A stretch of DNA of 33,836 nt, taken from assembly GCF_001668625.1 (NCBI RefSeq), contig NZ_LZLJ01000035.1, positions 1 to 33,836 of the forward strand, written 5' to 3'. The DNA comes from Mycobacterium sp. 1274756.6. Lineage in GTDB: Bacteria > Actinomycetota > Actinomycetes > Mycobacteriales > Mycobacteriaceae. The number at the start of each line of letters is the position of its first letter. Within the stretch, counting starts at the first letter, position 1. Made by a program: the position numbers and the translations under genes. The notes under the pieces are model-generated. The model ran no database searches. It was not told where the DNA came from and was given only the letters and a program-made list of their open reading frames with translations. Shown one piece after another: positions 23,851 to 33,000 of this stretch.

Positions 23851-24507
23851 ATGTTGACCCTCGAGGCAGTCCGCCCGCTCTCCGTCGCGCTGCGGGAGGG
23901 CACGACCGCCGAGCATGAGGCCGCCGAGCACTCGTCGTTCATGTCCGAACTGCTGGCCGGCCGGATCAACGCCCACGGCTACACCGACTACCTGCTGCGA
24001 CTGCGGATGATCTACACCGCGCTGGAGCAGGCCGTGCGCGCCCACCGCGCCGACCCGCTGCTGGCGGCCGTCTACGACCCGGCGCTGGAACGGCTGACCA
24101 CCCTGGAGGCCGACCTGGCGCACTGGGCGCCGGCGTGCGGCCGCGACACCGCCGAGGTGCCCGACTCCCCCGCCGCCCGCGCCTACCGCGACCGCCTCAC
24201 CGGCGCGGACTGGGCCGGCGCGCTGGTCGCCCACCACTACACCCGCTACCTGGGCGACCTCTCCGGCGGGCAGGCCATCGGCGCGCTGCTGAACCGGGCG
24301 TTCGACCTCGACGGCGCCGGGCTGAGTTTCTACCGGTTCCCGATGCGACCCAAGCCCTACAAGGACGGCTACCGCGCCCGCCTCGACGCGTTGCCCCTCG
24401 AAGCCGACGCGATCGACGCCATGGTCGAGGAGGTCAAGGTCGCCTTCCACCTCAACCGGGCGCTCTTCGACGAACTGGCCGAGAACCTGCCGTCCTACCG
24501 GCGCTGA
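23851..24507 (+). CDS. Heme oxygenase, HmuO/HO-1 type
   Basis: The 218-residue cytosolic enzyme opens heme to biliverdin, CO and iron. It resembles HmuO of Corynebacterium diphtheriae. The proximal heme ligand is His22 in TAEHEAAEHSSFMSELLAGR, and the distal helix motif is AHHYTRYLGDLSGGQ with the conserved Gly135, Asp136 and Gly139. The length is right for the family. ATG 23851 has GGGAG 8 nt upstream. Mycobacteria usually degrade heme with the unrelated MhuD enzyme, so a canonical heme oxygenase inside the men locus is notable. It is likely controlled by the adjacent TetR protein and used for iron acquisition or heme detoxification. Two terminator-like structures follow. Confidence 0.94.
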   Translation: MLTLEAVRPLSVALREGTTAEHEAAEHSSFMSELLAGRINAHGYTDYLLRLRMIYTALEQAVRAHRADPLLAAVYDPALERLTTLEADLAHWAPACGRDTAEVPDSPAARAYRDRLTGADWAGALVAHHYTRYLGDLSGGQAIGALLNRAFDLDGAGLSFYRFPMRPKPYKDGYRARLDALPLEADAIDAMVEEVKVAFHLNRALFDELAENLPSYRR

Positions 24508-24508
24508 C

Positions 24509-24537
24509 CGACGCCGCAGCGCCCCGCGGCGGCGTCG
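24509..24537 (+). terminator. GC-rich hairpin after heme oxygenase
   Basis: CGACGCCGC (24509-24517) and GCGGCGTCG (24529-24537) are perfect 9-bp complements around an 11-nt loop, starting 2 nt after the stop codon. No T-tract follows, as in many mycobacterial terminators. Confidence 0.6.
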
Positions 24538-24559
24538 AACCTGCGCTCACGTCGCCCGC

Positions 24560-24601
24560 TGCGCCGATCGTGCACTGGCGCACAGTTTTTCGGTGTTTTT
24601 T
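24560..24601 (+). terminator. Second terminator-like hairpin with T-tracts
   Basis: TGCGCC (24560-24565) pairs with GGCGCA (24577-24582) and is followed by T runs at 24586-24590 and 24595-24601. T runs of this kind are rare in such GC-rich DNA. The rest of the 260-bp gap up to 24767 holds no gene that I can support. Confidence 0.5.
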
Positions 24602-24755
24602 CGCAGTGGTGACACGTTCGGTGCGGGATACGACCGGGCACGGGACGGGGGTACGAGGGTTGGCGGGGCGGCCGGCGCAGTCGGCGGGGTCGGGGCACGG
24701 CCGGGAGCCGAACCGGTACGCGCGAGCGGCAGAACGTCCCCGCGGCAGTGCCCCT

Positions 24756-24761
24756 TAGACT
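24756..24761 (+). promoter_or_regulatory. -10 hexamer of a leaderless SDR promoter
   Basis: TAGACT fits TANNNT and lies 6 nt before GTG 24768. Confidence 0.5.
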
Positions 24762-24767
24762 TCGGGG

Positions 24768-25655
24768 GTGACGAAAAACCCGCTGCGCCGCCTGACCGAA
24801 CAGTTCACCCTGGCCGCGATGCGGCCCCCGCTCGCCCCGCAGCTGCGGCTCTACTCTCCCGCCGCGCACTCCGTCGAGCTGTCCGGCAAGCGGGTGCTGC
24901 TCACCGGCGCGTCGTCGGGCATCGGGGCGGAAGCTGCCGAACGCTTCGCCCGCCAGGGCGCCACGGTGATCGCGGTGGCGCGCCGCGCGGAGCTGCTCGA
25001 CGAGGTGGTCGCCCGGATCACCGCGGGCGGGGGGAGTGCGACCGCACTGCCGGCCGACCTGTCGGACATGGACGCCGTCGACAAGCTCGTCGCCGAGGTG
25101 ATCGAGCGCTTCGGCGGGGTCGACATCCTGGTCAACAACGCCGGCCGCTCCATCCGCCGCCCGCTCGAGGAGTCCCTGGAGCGCTGGCACGACGTGGAAC
25201 GCACGATCGCGCTCAACTACTACGCGCCGCTGCGGCTGGTGCGCGGCCTGGCGCCCGGGATGATCGACCGCGGCGACGGCCACATCATCAACGTCGCCAC
25301 CTGGGGCGTGATGACCGAGGCCTCCCCGCTGTTCGGGGTGTACAACGCGTCCAAGGCGGCGCTGGCCGCGGTCAGCCGGGTGATGGAGACCGAGTGGGGC
25401 GGGCGCGGCGTGCACTCCACCGCGCTGTACTACCCGCTGGTGGCCACCCCGATGATCGCCCCGACCAAGGCCTTCGCCGACCGGCCCGCGCTCAGCGCCG
25501 GGGAGGCCGCCGACTGGATGGTGACCGCCGCGCGCACCCGCCCGGTGCGCATCGCCCCGCGGCTGGCCGTCGGGGTGCGCGCCCTCGACGTCGTCGGCCC
25601 CGGCTGGGTCAACACCCTGCTCAAAGGACAACCGGAGAGCCGCCACGGCAACTGA
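24768..25655 (+). CDS. Short-chain dehydrogenase/reductase (Rv0547c homologue)
   Basis: The 295-residue product is a classical SDR: cofactor loop LLTGASSGIGAEAAERFA (about 44-61), NNAG motif in ILVNNAGRSI, a catalytic-region strand IINVATWGVM and the active-site YNASK. The N-terminal 35 residues before the Rossmann fold are an extension of unknown role. The substrate is unknown. GTG 24768 fits the -10 spacing. The gene heads a plus-strand run with the glyoxalase-fold gene 12 bp downstream, as in M. tuberculosis Rv0547c-Rv0546c. Confidence 0.9.
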   Translation: MTKNPLRRLTEQFTLAAMRPPLAPQLRLYSPAAHSVELSGKRVLLTGASSGIGAEAAERFARQGATVIAVARRAELLDEVVARITAGGGSATALPADLSDMDAVDKLVAEVIERFGGVDILVNNAGRSIRRPLEESLERWHDVERTIALNYYAPLRLVRGLAPGMIDRGDGHIINVATWGVMTEASPLFGVYNASKAALAAVSRVMETEWGGRGVHSTALYYPLVATPMIAPTKAFADRPALSAGEAADWMVTAARTRPVRIAPRLAVGVRALDVVGPGWVNTLLKGQPESRHGN

Positions 25656-25667
25656 CGGGAGGACGCG

Positions 25668-26063
25668 ATGGAGATCCTGGCCAGCAGAGTCCTGTTCCGG
25701 CCGGTCGACTACCGACGATCGGTGGAGTTCTACCGCGACCGCGTCGGCCTGGCCATCGCCCGCGAATACGGGGCCGGCACTGTGTTCTTCGCCGGCCAAT
25801 CGCTGATCGAACTGGCCGGCCACGGCACCTCCGCGACCGCGACACCCCCGTTTCCCGGCGCCCTGTGGCTGCAGGTGCGCGACGTGCGCGCCACCCAGGC
25901 GGAACTGGAATCCCGCGGGGTCGCGATCACCCGGGAGGCGCGACGCGAGCCCTGGGGGCTGCATGAGATGCACATCACCGACCCCGATGGAATCACGCTG
26001 ATCTTCGTCCAGGTGCCCGACGACCACCCCCTTCGCCGTGATCCGAGGTTAACTGCGGGGTAA
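25668..26063 (+). CDS. Glyoxalase/bleomycin-resistance fold protein (Rv0546c homologue)
   Basis: The 131-residue product is a single vicinal-oxygen-chelate domain pair: RVLFRPVDYRRSVEFYRDRVGL at the start and WGLHEMHITDPDGITLIFVQVP near the end, with the usual beta-alpha-beta-beta-beta order. Whether it binds metal or acts as a glyoxalase is not clear. The start is certain: GGGAGG lies 5 nt before the ATG. Its final bases overlap a direct repeat that may belong to pitA regulation. It is the second gene after the SDR and probably co-transcribed with it. Confidence 0.9.
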   Translation: MEILASRVLFRPVDYRRSVEFYRDRVGLAIAREYGAGTVFFAGQSLIELAGHGTSATATPPFPGALWLQVRDVRATQAELESRGVAITREARREPWGLHEMHITDPDGITLIFVQVPDDHPLRRDPRLTAG

Positions 26064-26064
26064 C
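26047..26064 (+). promoter_or_regulatory. 11-bp-spaced direct repeat upstream of pitA
   Basis: GGTTAAC (26047-26053) and GGGTAAC (26058-26064) agree in 6 of 7 bases and are 11 bp apart, the spacing of PHO-box-like sites for OmpR/PhoB regulators. The box lies 82-99 nt before the pitA start and overlaps the end of the preceding gene. Binding by a phosphate regulator such as RegX3 is inference. Confidence 0.3.
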
Positions 26065-26133
26065 ATCTGGCAACGAATCGCGACACACGCGGTTTTTGGC
26101 ACCGATGCATTCGACAACGCCGCCCCCGACCCT

Positions 26134-26139
26134 GAGAAT
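26134..26139 (+). promoter_or_regulatory. -10-like hexamer before pitA
   Basis: GAGAAT matches NANNNT and is 6 nt before GTG 26146. The first base departs from the consensus, so this is weaker than the TANNNT cases. Confidence 0.35.
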
Positions 26140-26145
26140 GAGCCC

Positions 26146-27384
26146 GTGAGCCTCGAGCTGTTCCTGTTGATCATCGTCGTGATCACAGCTCTCGCCTTCG
26201 ACTTCACCAACGGCTTCCACGACACCGGCAACGCGATGGCCACCTCGATCGCCAGCGGCGCCCTCTCGCCCAAGGCGGCGGTGTCGATGTCGGCGGTGCT
26301 CAACCTGATCGGGGCGTTCCTGTCCACCGCGGTGGCCGCCACCATCGCCAAGGGCCTGGTCGACGCGCACCTGGTCACCCTGGAGTTGCTCTTCGCCGGC
26401 CTGGTGGGTGGCATCGTGTGGAACCTGCTCACCTGGCTGCTCGGGATCCCGTCGAGCTCCTCACACGCCCTGATCGGCGGCATCGTCGGCGCCATGATCG
26501 CCGCGGTCGGCGGCCACGGCGTGCTGTGGACCGGAGTGGTCTCGCTGGTGCTGGTGCCTGCGGTGCTCGCCGCCGGGCTGGCCATCCTGGTCGCCGCCGT
26601 CGGCACCGCGCTGGTGCACCGCATCATCCGGGGCCTCGACGAGAAGCGCACCGAGCGGGGCTTCCGCCGCGGCCAGGTCGGTTCGGCCGCGCTGGTCTCG
26701 CTGGCCCACGGCACCAACGACGCCCAGAAGACGATGGGCGTGATCTTCCTGGCGCTGATGTCCTACGGCGCGGTGTCCAAGTCGGCGACCGTGCCGCCGC
26801 TGTGGGTGATCGTCGCCTGCGCGCTGGCCATGGCGGCGGGCACCTACATGGGCGGCTGGCGCATCATCCGCACCCTGGGCAAGGGCCTGGTCGAGATCAA
26901 GCCGCCGCAGGGCATGGCCGCCGAGTCGGCCGCCGCCGCGGTGATCCTGCTGTCCAGCCACTTCGGCTACTCGCTGTCGACCACCCAGGTGGCCACCGGC
27001 TCGGTGCTGGGCAGCGGGGTGGGCAAGCCCGGCGCCCAGGTGCGCTGGGGGGTAGCCCGCCGGATGGTGACCGCCTGGCTGGTGACCCTGCCGCTGGCCG
27101 GGGTGGTCGGCGCGCTGACCTACCTGTTGGTGCACGCGATCGGCGGCTACCTGGGCGTGGTGCTGGGCTTCGCGCTGCTGGCGAGCGCCTCCCTGGTGAT
27201 CTGGCTGCGGTCGCGGCGGGTGCGCATCGACCCGACCAACGTCAACGACGACTGGCAGGGCAGCCTCACCGGCGGGATCGGCGCCGACAAGGCGGCGACG
27301 CCGGACTACGAGAGCCTGGCACCGGTGCCGGTTCCCGACTCGGTCGCCGAGTTGGCCGCGGTGCGGGAGGTCGCCGCGCGGTGA
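26146..27384 (+). CDS. pitA: Low-affinity inorganic phosphate transporter PitA
   Basis: The 412-residue product is a polytopic PiT-family permease that imports phosphate, usually as a metal-phosphate complex, driven by the proton gradient. It has the duplicated family signature: DFTNGFHDTGNAMATSIASGAL near the N-terminus and SLAHGTNDAQKTMGVI in the second half. About ten membrane spans are visible. A central cytoplasmic loop with charged residues (LDEKRTERGFRRGQ) separates the halves. It matches Rv0545c in position and type. Its stop overlaps the next GTG start by 4 bp (GTGA). Confidence 0.95.
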   Translation: MSLELFLLIIVVITALAFDFTNGFHDTGNAMATSIASGALSPKAAVSMSAVLNLIGAFLSTAVAATIAKGLVDAHLVTLELLFAGLVGGIVWNLLTWLLGIPSSSSHALIGGIVGAMIAAVGGHGVLWTGVVSLVLVPAVLAAGLAILVAAVGTALVHRIIRGLDEKRTERGFRRGQVGSAALVSLAHGTNDAQKTMGVIFLALMSYGAVSKSATVPPLWVIVACALAMAAGTYMGGWRIIRTLGKGLVEIKPPQGMAAESAAAAVILLSSHFGYSLSTTQVATGSVLGSGVGKPGAQVRWGVARRMVTAWLVTLPLAGVVGALTYLLVHAIGGYLGVVLGFALLASASLVIWLRSRRVRIDPTNVNDDWQGSLTGGIGADKAATPDYESLAPVPVPDSVAELAAVREVAAR

Positions 27385-27677
27385 GCGCCTGGATCAACCT
27401 CTCGGCGACGCTCAAAATCCTGGTCTTCGGTCTGCTGGTCGGCGGCGCCCTGCCGGCGCTGTTCGCGGTCGGGGTGCGGATGGGTGCGCCGGCCGCTCCG
27501 GACGCCGACGGCGCCGTGCCGCGCCGCAACCCGGTGCAGGTCGCGCTGAGCTGGCTGATCTTCGCCGTCGTCGTGGCCGCCGTGGTGATCGGGGTGCTCT
27601 ACATCGCCCGCGATTTCCTGGCCCACCGTTTCGGCTGGCATGTGCTGGGCGCCCAGGCGGTCGGGTCGGGCACGTAG
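27381..27677 (+). CDS. Small two-span membrane protein (Rv0544c homologue)
   Basis: The 98-residue product has two membrane segments, ATLKILVFGLLVGGALPALFAVGV (about 8-31) and ALSWLIFAVVVAAVVIGVLYIA (about 57-78), joined by a Pro/Ala-rich cytoplasmic or external loop. It is translationally coupled to pitA by a GTGA overlap, and the same pair is adjacent in M. tuberculosis (Rv0545c-Rv0544c), suggesting a role alongside phosphate transport. The family has no known function. Confidence 0.85.
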   Translation: MSAWINLSATLKILVFGLLVGGALPALFAVGVRMGAPAAPDADGAVPRRNPVQVALSWLIFAVVVAAVVIGVLYIARDFLAHRFGWHVLGAQAVGSGT

Positions 27678-27733
27678 CATCGGAGGCGTCGTGAGCCAGG
27701 GTGACCGCGTGCCGTGGAGCGGGAGTTGAAGCT

Positions 27734-28063
27734 GTGAACCGATTCCTCGACGCCATCGTCGCGTGGCTGCGCGCCGGGTACCCCGACGGGGTACCCCAGA
27801 CCGACTACATCCCGCTGCTCGCGCTGCTGTCGCGGCGGCTGACCAGCGACGAGGTTAAAGAGGTGGCCCGCGAGTTGATGCAGCGCGGGGACTTCGACCA
27901 CGTCGACATCGGGGTGACCATCACCCAGTTCACCGACGAACTGCCCTCCCCCGACGACATCGCCCGGGTGCGGGACCGACTGGCCGCCAAGGGCTGGCCG
28001 CTCGACGACCGCGGCGGCGCCGCCCCCGAGCAACCCCGGGAAAACCCCGGGGCAGACCGATAG
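27734..28063 (+). CDS. DUF3349 protein (Rv0543c homologue)
   Basis: The 109-residue product is a small soluble helical protein of the mycobacterial DUF3349 family. Its segments FLDAIVAWLRAGYPDGVPQTDYIPLLALL and LTSDEVKEVARELMQ are family hallmarks. The C-terminal tail is Pro/Gln-rich and likely disordered. GTG 27734 has GGGAG 8 nt upstream. It lies between the pitA unit and menE in the order seen in M. tuberculosis. Function unknown. Confidence 0.88.
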   Translation: MNRFLDAIVAWLRAGYPDGVPQTDYIPLLALLSRRLTSDEVKEVARELMQRGDFDHVDIGVTITQFTDELPSPDDIARVRDRLAAKGWPLDDRGGAAPEQPRENPGADR

Positions 28064-28077
28064 CCGCGCTGCGCCCG

Positions 28078-29199
28078 GTGCCGGTCGGGCCGGGTCGAGC
28101 CGCCCTGGCGCTGCTGCCCGACCTGACCGCCGTACTCGAGGGCCGCGCGCCGGCGCTGCTGCCGCTGGCCCCCCACACGCCGCCCGCCCCGGAGTTGCGG
28201 GCCGGCGCACCCGTCGACGACGACATCGCGCTGGTGGTGCCGACCTCGGGCACCACCGGAGCGCCCAAGGGGGCGCTGCTGAGCGCGGCCGCACTGACCG
28301 CCAGCGCCACCGCCACCCATGCGCGCCTCGGCGGGCCGGGCCGCTGGCTGCTGGCGTTGCCGGCGCACCACATCGCCGGGCTGCAGGTGTTGGTGCGCAG
28401 CGTGCTGGCCGGCACCGTTCCGGTCGCCCTGGACGTCTCGGCCGGCTTCGACGTGGCCGCGCTGACCGCGGCGGTCGCCGAGATGGGCTCGGGTCGCCGG
28501 TATGTCGCGCTGGTGGCCGCGCAACTGGCCAAGGCGCTGGTCGATCCGGGCGGCCGGGCCGCGCTGGCCGGCCTCGACGCGGTGCTCGTCGGCGGGGGGC
28601 CGCTGCCCGCGCCGGTGCGGGCGGCCGCCGAGGCCGCGGGCGTGCCGGTGGTGCGCAGCTACGGCATGAGCGAAACCGCGGGCGGCTGTGTCTACGACGG
28701 CGTCCCGCTCGACGGGGTGCGGCTGCGCCTCGCCGCCGACGGACGCATCACGATCGGCGGGCCCACCCTGGCGCGCGGCTACCGCAACCCGCCGTCGCCT
28801 GACCCGTTCGCCGAACCCGGCTGGTTCCTCACCGACGATGTTGGCGCCCTGGATGATTCGGGCCGGTTGCGGGTGCTCGGCCGTGTCGATGATGCGATCA
28901 GCACCGGTGGGCTCACGGTGTTGCCGCAACTGGTCGAGGCGGCGTTGGCCGACCACTCGGGGGTCGCCGACGTCGCGGTGTTCGGGGTGCCCGACGACCG
29001 GCTGGGTCAGCGGGTGGTCGCCGCGGTGGTGCCCACCGCCGGCCAGCCGCCACCCACGCTGGCCGGGCTGCGCGCGCATCTGGCCGGGCTGCTCGACGCC
29101 ACCGCGGCGCCGCGCGAGCTGCACCTGCTGGAAGCGTTGCCCCGCCGCGGGATCGGCAAGGTGGACCGGGCCGCGCTGATCCGCCGCTTCGGCGGCTGA
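28078..29199 (+). CDS. menE: o-Succinylbenzoate-CoA ligase MenE
   Basis: MenE activates o-succinylbenzoate with ATP and CoA, supplying the substrate of MenB. The 373-residue product is short for an adenylate-forming enzyme, as mycobacterial MenE is. It keeps motif A3 LVVPTSGTTGAPKGALL (about 52-68), A5 SYGMSETAGGCVYDG, A8 FLTDDVGALDDSGRLRVLGRVDDAISTGG and the C-terminal Lys in RRGIGKVDRAAL. GTG 28078 is the likely start, 14 bp after the DUF3349 stop; no clear ribosome-binding site or -10 hexamer supports it. It converges with the MTA phosphorylase gene, with only 6 bp between stops. Confidence 0.93.
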   Translation: MPVGPGRAALALLPDLTAVLEGRAPALLPLAPHTPPAPELRAGAPVDDDIALVVPTSGTTGAPKGALLSAAALTASATATHARLGGPGRWLLALPAHHIAGLQVLVRSVLAGTVPVALDVSAGFDVAALTAAVAEMGSGRRYVALVAAQLAKALVDPGGRAALAGLDAVLVGGGPLPAPVRAAAEAAGVPVVRSYGMSETAGGCVYDGVPLDGVRLRLAADGRITIGGPTLARGYRNPPSPDPFAEPGWFLTDDVGALDDSGRLRVLGRVDDAISTGGLTVLPQLVEAALADHSGVADVAVFGVPDDRLGQRVVAAVVPTAGQPPPTLAGLRAHLAGLLDATAAPRELHLLEALPRRGIGKVDRAALIRRFGG

Positions 29200-29205
29200 C
29201 CGCCC

Positions 29206-30000
29206 TCAGGGCAGCTCGAACGGCAACTCCACCCCTTCGTGGGCGCGGCAGTGCGCGCAGGTGTCCTCGTCGCTGACCTCGTCGAGGGCGTTGCGCACCA
29301 GCGTTTTCAGCGGCCCGATGTTCTTGGCGAACTCGGCGAACACGTCGACGGTGCGCACCCCGCTGCCCACTTCGATACCGGCGTCCAAATCGGTGACCAA
29401 AGCGATTGGTGCATAACACATTTCCAGTTCACGAGCCAGCACCGCCTCCGGGTAGCCGGTCATGTTGATCAGCCCGAAACCGGCGTCGGCGAACCAGCGG
29501 CTCTCCGCGCGGGTGGAGAACCGCGGACCCTGGATCACCACCATGGTGGCGCCGTCGACCACGCCGTCCTGGCCGGTGACCGCGGTGCGCAGACTCGGGC
29601 AGTACGGGTCGGCGAATTCGACGTGCACACCGCCGGATTCGAAGTAGGTGTCGGCGCGCCCGCGGGTCCGGTCGACCAGCTGGTCGGGCACCACGACGGT
29701 GCCCGGCCCCCACTTCGGGGTGAGGCTGCCGACCGCGCACGGCGCCAGGATGCGTCGCACCCCCAGGCTGCGCAGCGCCCACAGGTTGGCCCGGTACGGC
29801 ACGGTGTGCGCGGTGTACTCGTGGGCCACGCCGTGGCGGGGCAGGAACGCCACCTCGCGTTGCCCGACCGTGCCCATGGTGATCGGTGCGCTCGGCGCCC
29901 CGTAGGGGGTGTCGGCGGCGACGGTGCGCGCGTCGGAGTCGAAGAACGAGTAGAAGCCGCTGCCGCCGATCACTCCGAGCATGCCGTCCATTGTGCGCAT
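29206..30000 (-). CDS. pnp: S-methyl-5'-thioadenosine phosphorylase
   Basis: This enzyme splits methylthioadenosine to adenine and methylthioribose-1-phosphate. The 264-residue product matches Rv0535 in content and, as I recall, in length. Key parts are LGVIGGSGFYSFF at the start, FLPRHGVAHEYTAHTVPYRANLWAL, the substrate region TMVVIQGPRFSTRAES and NMTGYPEAVLARELE. A C-terminal CAHC pair precedes the end. ATG 30000 is chosen to match the homologue; ATGs at 29991 and 29982 are alternatives. Its start is 8 bp after the mmpL stop, so the two are probably co-transcribed. The gene name pnp follows M. tuberculosis usage; mtnP would describe the activity better. Confidence 0.93.
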   Translation of the reverse strand: MRTMDGMLGVIGGSGFYSFFDSDARTVAADTPYGAPSAPITMGTVGQREVAFLPRHGVAHEYTAHTVPYRANLWALRSLGVRRILAPCAVGSLTPKWGPGTVVVPDQLVDRTRGRADTYFESGGVHVEFADPYCPSLRTAVTGQDGVVDGATMVVIQGPRFSTRAESRWFADAGFGLINMTGYPEAVLARELEMCYAPIALVTDLDAGIEVGSGVRTVDVFAEFAKNIGPLKTLVRNALDEVSDEDTCAHCRAHEGVELPFELP

Positions 30001-30008
30001 GACGGGTT

Positions 30009-33000
30009 TCAGCGGCGCGCCGGCCACCACATCCGCTCACCGAGCAGGCTCATCGCCGCGGGCAGCAGGTAGGTGCGCACCACGGTGATGTCGAGCAGCA
30101 GGCCGATGCCGATCGTCGAGCCGATCTGCACCAGGTTGAGCACGGTGCCGCTGGTCAACGCGAACATCGTCAAGGCGAACACCGCCCCCGCGGTGGTGAT
30201 GATCTGCCCGGTGCTGCCGAACCCGCGGATGATGCCGCTGAGCACACCGCTGTGCGACTCCTCGCGGATCCGGGCGGCGAACAGCATGCTGTAGTCCGCG
30301 CCGACGGCCACCAGCGCCATGAACGCCACCGGCAGCACCGACCAGTCGACGTCGATGCCGATGATGTGCTGCCAGATCAAGGTGGTGACCCCGGCCGCCG
30401 AACCGAACGACAACACCACCGCGCCGATCATCAACAGCGGCGCGACCAGGCTGCGCAGCATCACGATGAGCACCAGCGTCACCGCGATCACCGCGACCAC
30501 CCCGAACAGCGCGAAGTCGCGCCAGGTCTGATCGAGGTGGCTCTGCGACAGCGACGCCAGCCCGGTCGACTCGATCTCGGCGTGTTCCAGCACGGTGTCG
30601 GTGACCGCTTGGCGGGCGGCGGCGACCACCGCCGGGACCGCTTCCAGCGCGTCGTGGCCGTACGGGTTGACCGCCCAGACCGCCATCATGCGCGCGGTCC
30701 GCCCGTCCGGGGAGATCAGCAACCGCTCCCCGGCGGCGAAGCGCGGATCGTCCTGCGCCGCGTCGGGCAGGTAGAAACCGCGGCCCGCACCGTCGCGGGT
30801 GTGCTCGGAAAGGCCGCGCAGGTAGCCGGAGGCCCGGTCGAGGCCGGCGTTGAGTTCGGTGGTCAGCCCCACCATGGTGTCGGTGCCGGCTTTGACCTGC
30901 TCGAGCCCGTCGTGCAGCCGGCCCATCCCGTCGGTCAATTCGCTGACCCCGGCGGTGAGTGCGTCGAGTTGGGCGCGCGCCTGCTCGGGCGAGCGTTCGC
31001 CGAGCCGGTCGAGCAGTGCGCGCAAGCCGGTCAGCGTCGCCCGCAGCTCCGGCAGGGCGGCCACCGCGGGTGCGACGGTCTCGTCGGGGGCCAGCGGGGC
31101 GAGCAACTGGGCGCCGGTGATCGCCGCGAGCGCCCGGCCGCCGGTGGCGTCGTTGAGGTCGGCGAAGGCGCGCCGGGCGCGCAGGCAGTCGGCGTCGGTG
31201 GTGCAGCCGGCGGGGGCGTCGGCGGCGGTGAGCGGATCGAAGACCGCGTGTAAGGCGGTGGCGGCGTCGCCGACCGCGTCCCGGTCGGCGGTGATGCCCG
31301 CGGTGGTCGTTTCCAGCGCCGCGGTGGCGGTGCTCAGGGTGGCGACCGCCGCGGCGACGTCGAACGAGCCGTCGGAGACGGTGGCGATGAGCCGGTCGGC
31401 GGCGTCCAGGGTGCTCAGCAGGGTGCGGGCCAGCGCGGTGATGTCCTGGACTCCGTCGGTGAGCGCCGGGAGCCGGTCGGCGGCGTCGGCGGCGCCGTCG
31501 CGCAGCTCGGTGACGCCGGTGGCCAGCCGGCGCAGCGCCGGCAGTTGGTCGTCGATGCGGTGCTGGGCGTCGGCGAGGCCGTCGGCGACCTGCCCGGTCT
31601 GATATCCGATGGCGGTCTCGGCCAGCGGGCGCCCGTCGGGCCGGGTCAGCGAGCGCACGTAGGCGATCTGCGGCAGGTTGCCCACCGCCCGCGCAATGAG
31701 GTCGAGGGCGGCCAGGTCGGCGGTGTTGCGCATGTCGTGGTCGGCGCGGATCACCAGGAACTCCGGCGCCACCTCGTTGACGCCCCAGTGCCGGTAGACC
31801 GCCTCGTAGCCGCGTTTGCTGTCGGTGGCGTGCAGCTGCATCGCGTTCTCGTCGATGTTGGGCCGGAACGTCAGCAGCGCCGCGCTGGTGGCGACGAGGA
31901 AGACCAGGGTGGCCGCCGCCAGCGCCGGGGCGTGCCGCACGATGTTGGCGCCGCGGTGGCGCCAGGCCCGCTCGTCGAGCGGGCGGGGCTCGGCCCAGCC
32001 GCGTCTGCCCCACAGCGCCATCAGCGCCGGGGTGAGGGTCAGGCTGACCGCGGTGGTGATCGCGAGCGCGAGCGCGATCGGCGGCCCGGCAGTGCGGAAC
32101 ATCCCGATCTTGGTGAACATCATCGCCAGTCCGGCGCCGGCGATGGTCAGCGCGGAGGCCAGCACGATGCCGGCGGTGCGTGCGCCGGCACGCGCGACCG
32201 CGTCCTGGACCGCGGTGCCGCGGCGCCGGCCCTCGTGATAGCTGGCCAGCAGAAAGATGCCGTAGTCGGTGCCCGCGCCCAACACCATCGCGGTGGTCAG
32301 CGCGATGGTGAAGTTGGAGACCGGCAGCAACTCGTGTGCGCCCAGCAGCGAGATGATCGGTCGGGCCACGCCCAGCGAGATCCCGACGGTCAGCAGCGGG
32401 ACGAGCGCGGTCAGCAGCGACCGGTAGACCACCAGCAGCAGCAGGGTGATCAACCCGACCGAGACCGCGGTGATGATCAGCAGCGAGGTGTCGATCGCGG
32501 CGAACAGGTCCGACAGGGTGGGCGAGGGCCCGGTGAAGTTCACCTGCAGGCCGTCGGGGCGGGGCAGTTCGGCGATGGTGGCGCGGACTTCCTCGGTGGA
32601 GCGGTGCGCGCGGGTCGAGCCGACGTCGCCGGTGGTGGCCAGCATCAGCTGGATCGCCCGGCCGTCGGGGCTGCGGCCCAGGTCCTCGAGGCCGGGAGTG
32701 CCGAACATGTCCAGCACGTAGGCGATGTTGTCGTGGTCGTCGACCAGCCGCTGCACCAGCCGGTGGTAGTAGTCGGTGTCGGCCGGGCCCAGGTCACGAT
32801 CGGCCGACAGGACCACCGCGCCGACCGCGGTGGAGTCCGGGACACCGAAATCCCGCGACATCTCCCGCAGGGTGTCGGTGGTGGCGCTTTCCGGGGTGAA
32901 CGGCGCGGAGTGTTCGGCGACCGTGCGTTCCAGTTGCGGGATCGCCAGGTTGAGGGCGCCGGCGGCCAGCAGCCAGAGCAGCACGACCCACGGGGCGTGG

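Noticed and set aside
24508..24767. Possible small gene between heme oxygenase and the SDR
   Set aside because: Open frames here have no start signals or codon bias, and the stretch is occupied by two hairpins and T runs.
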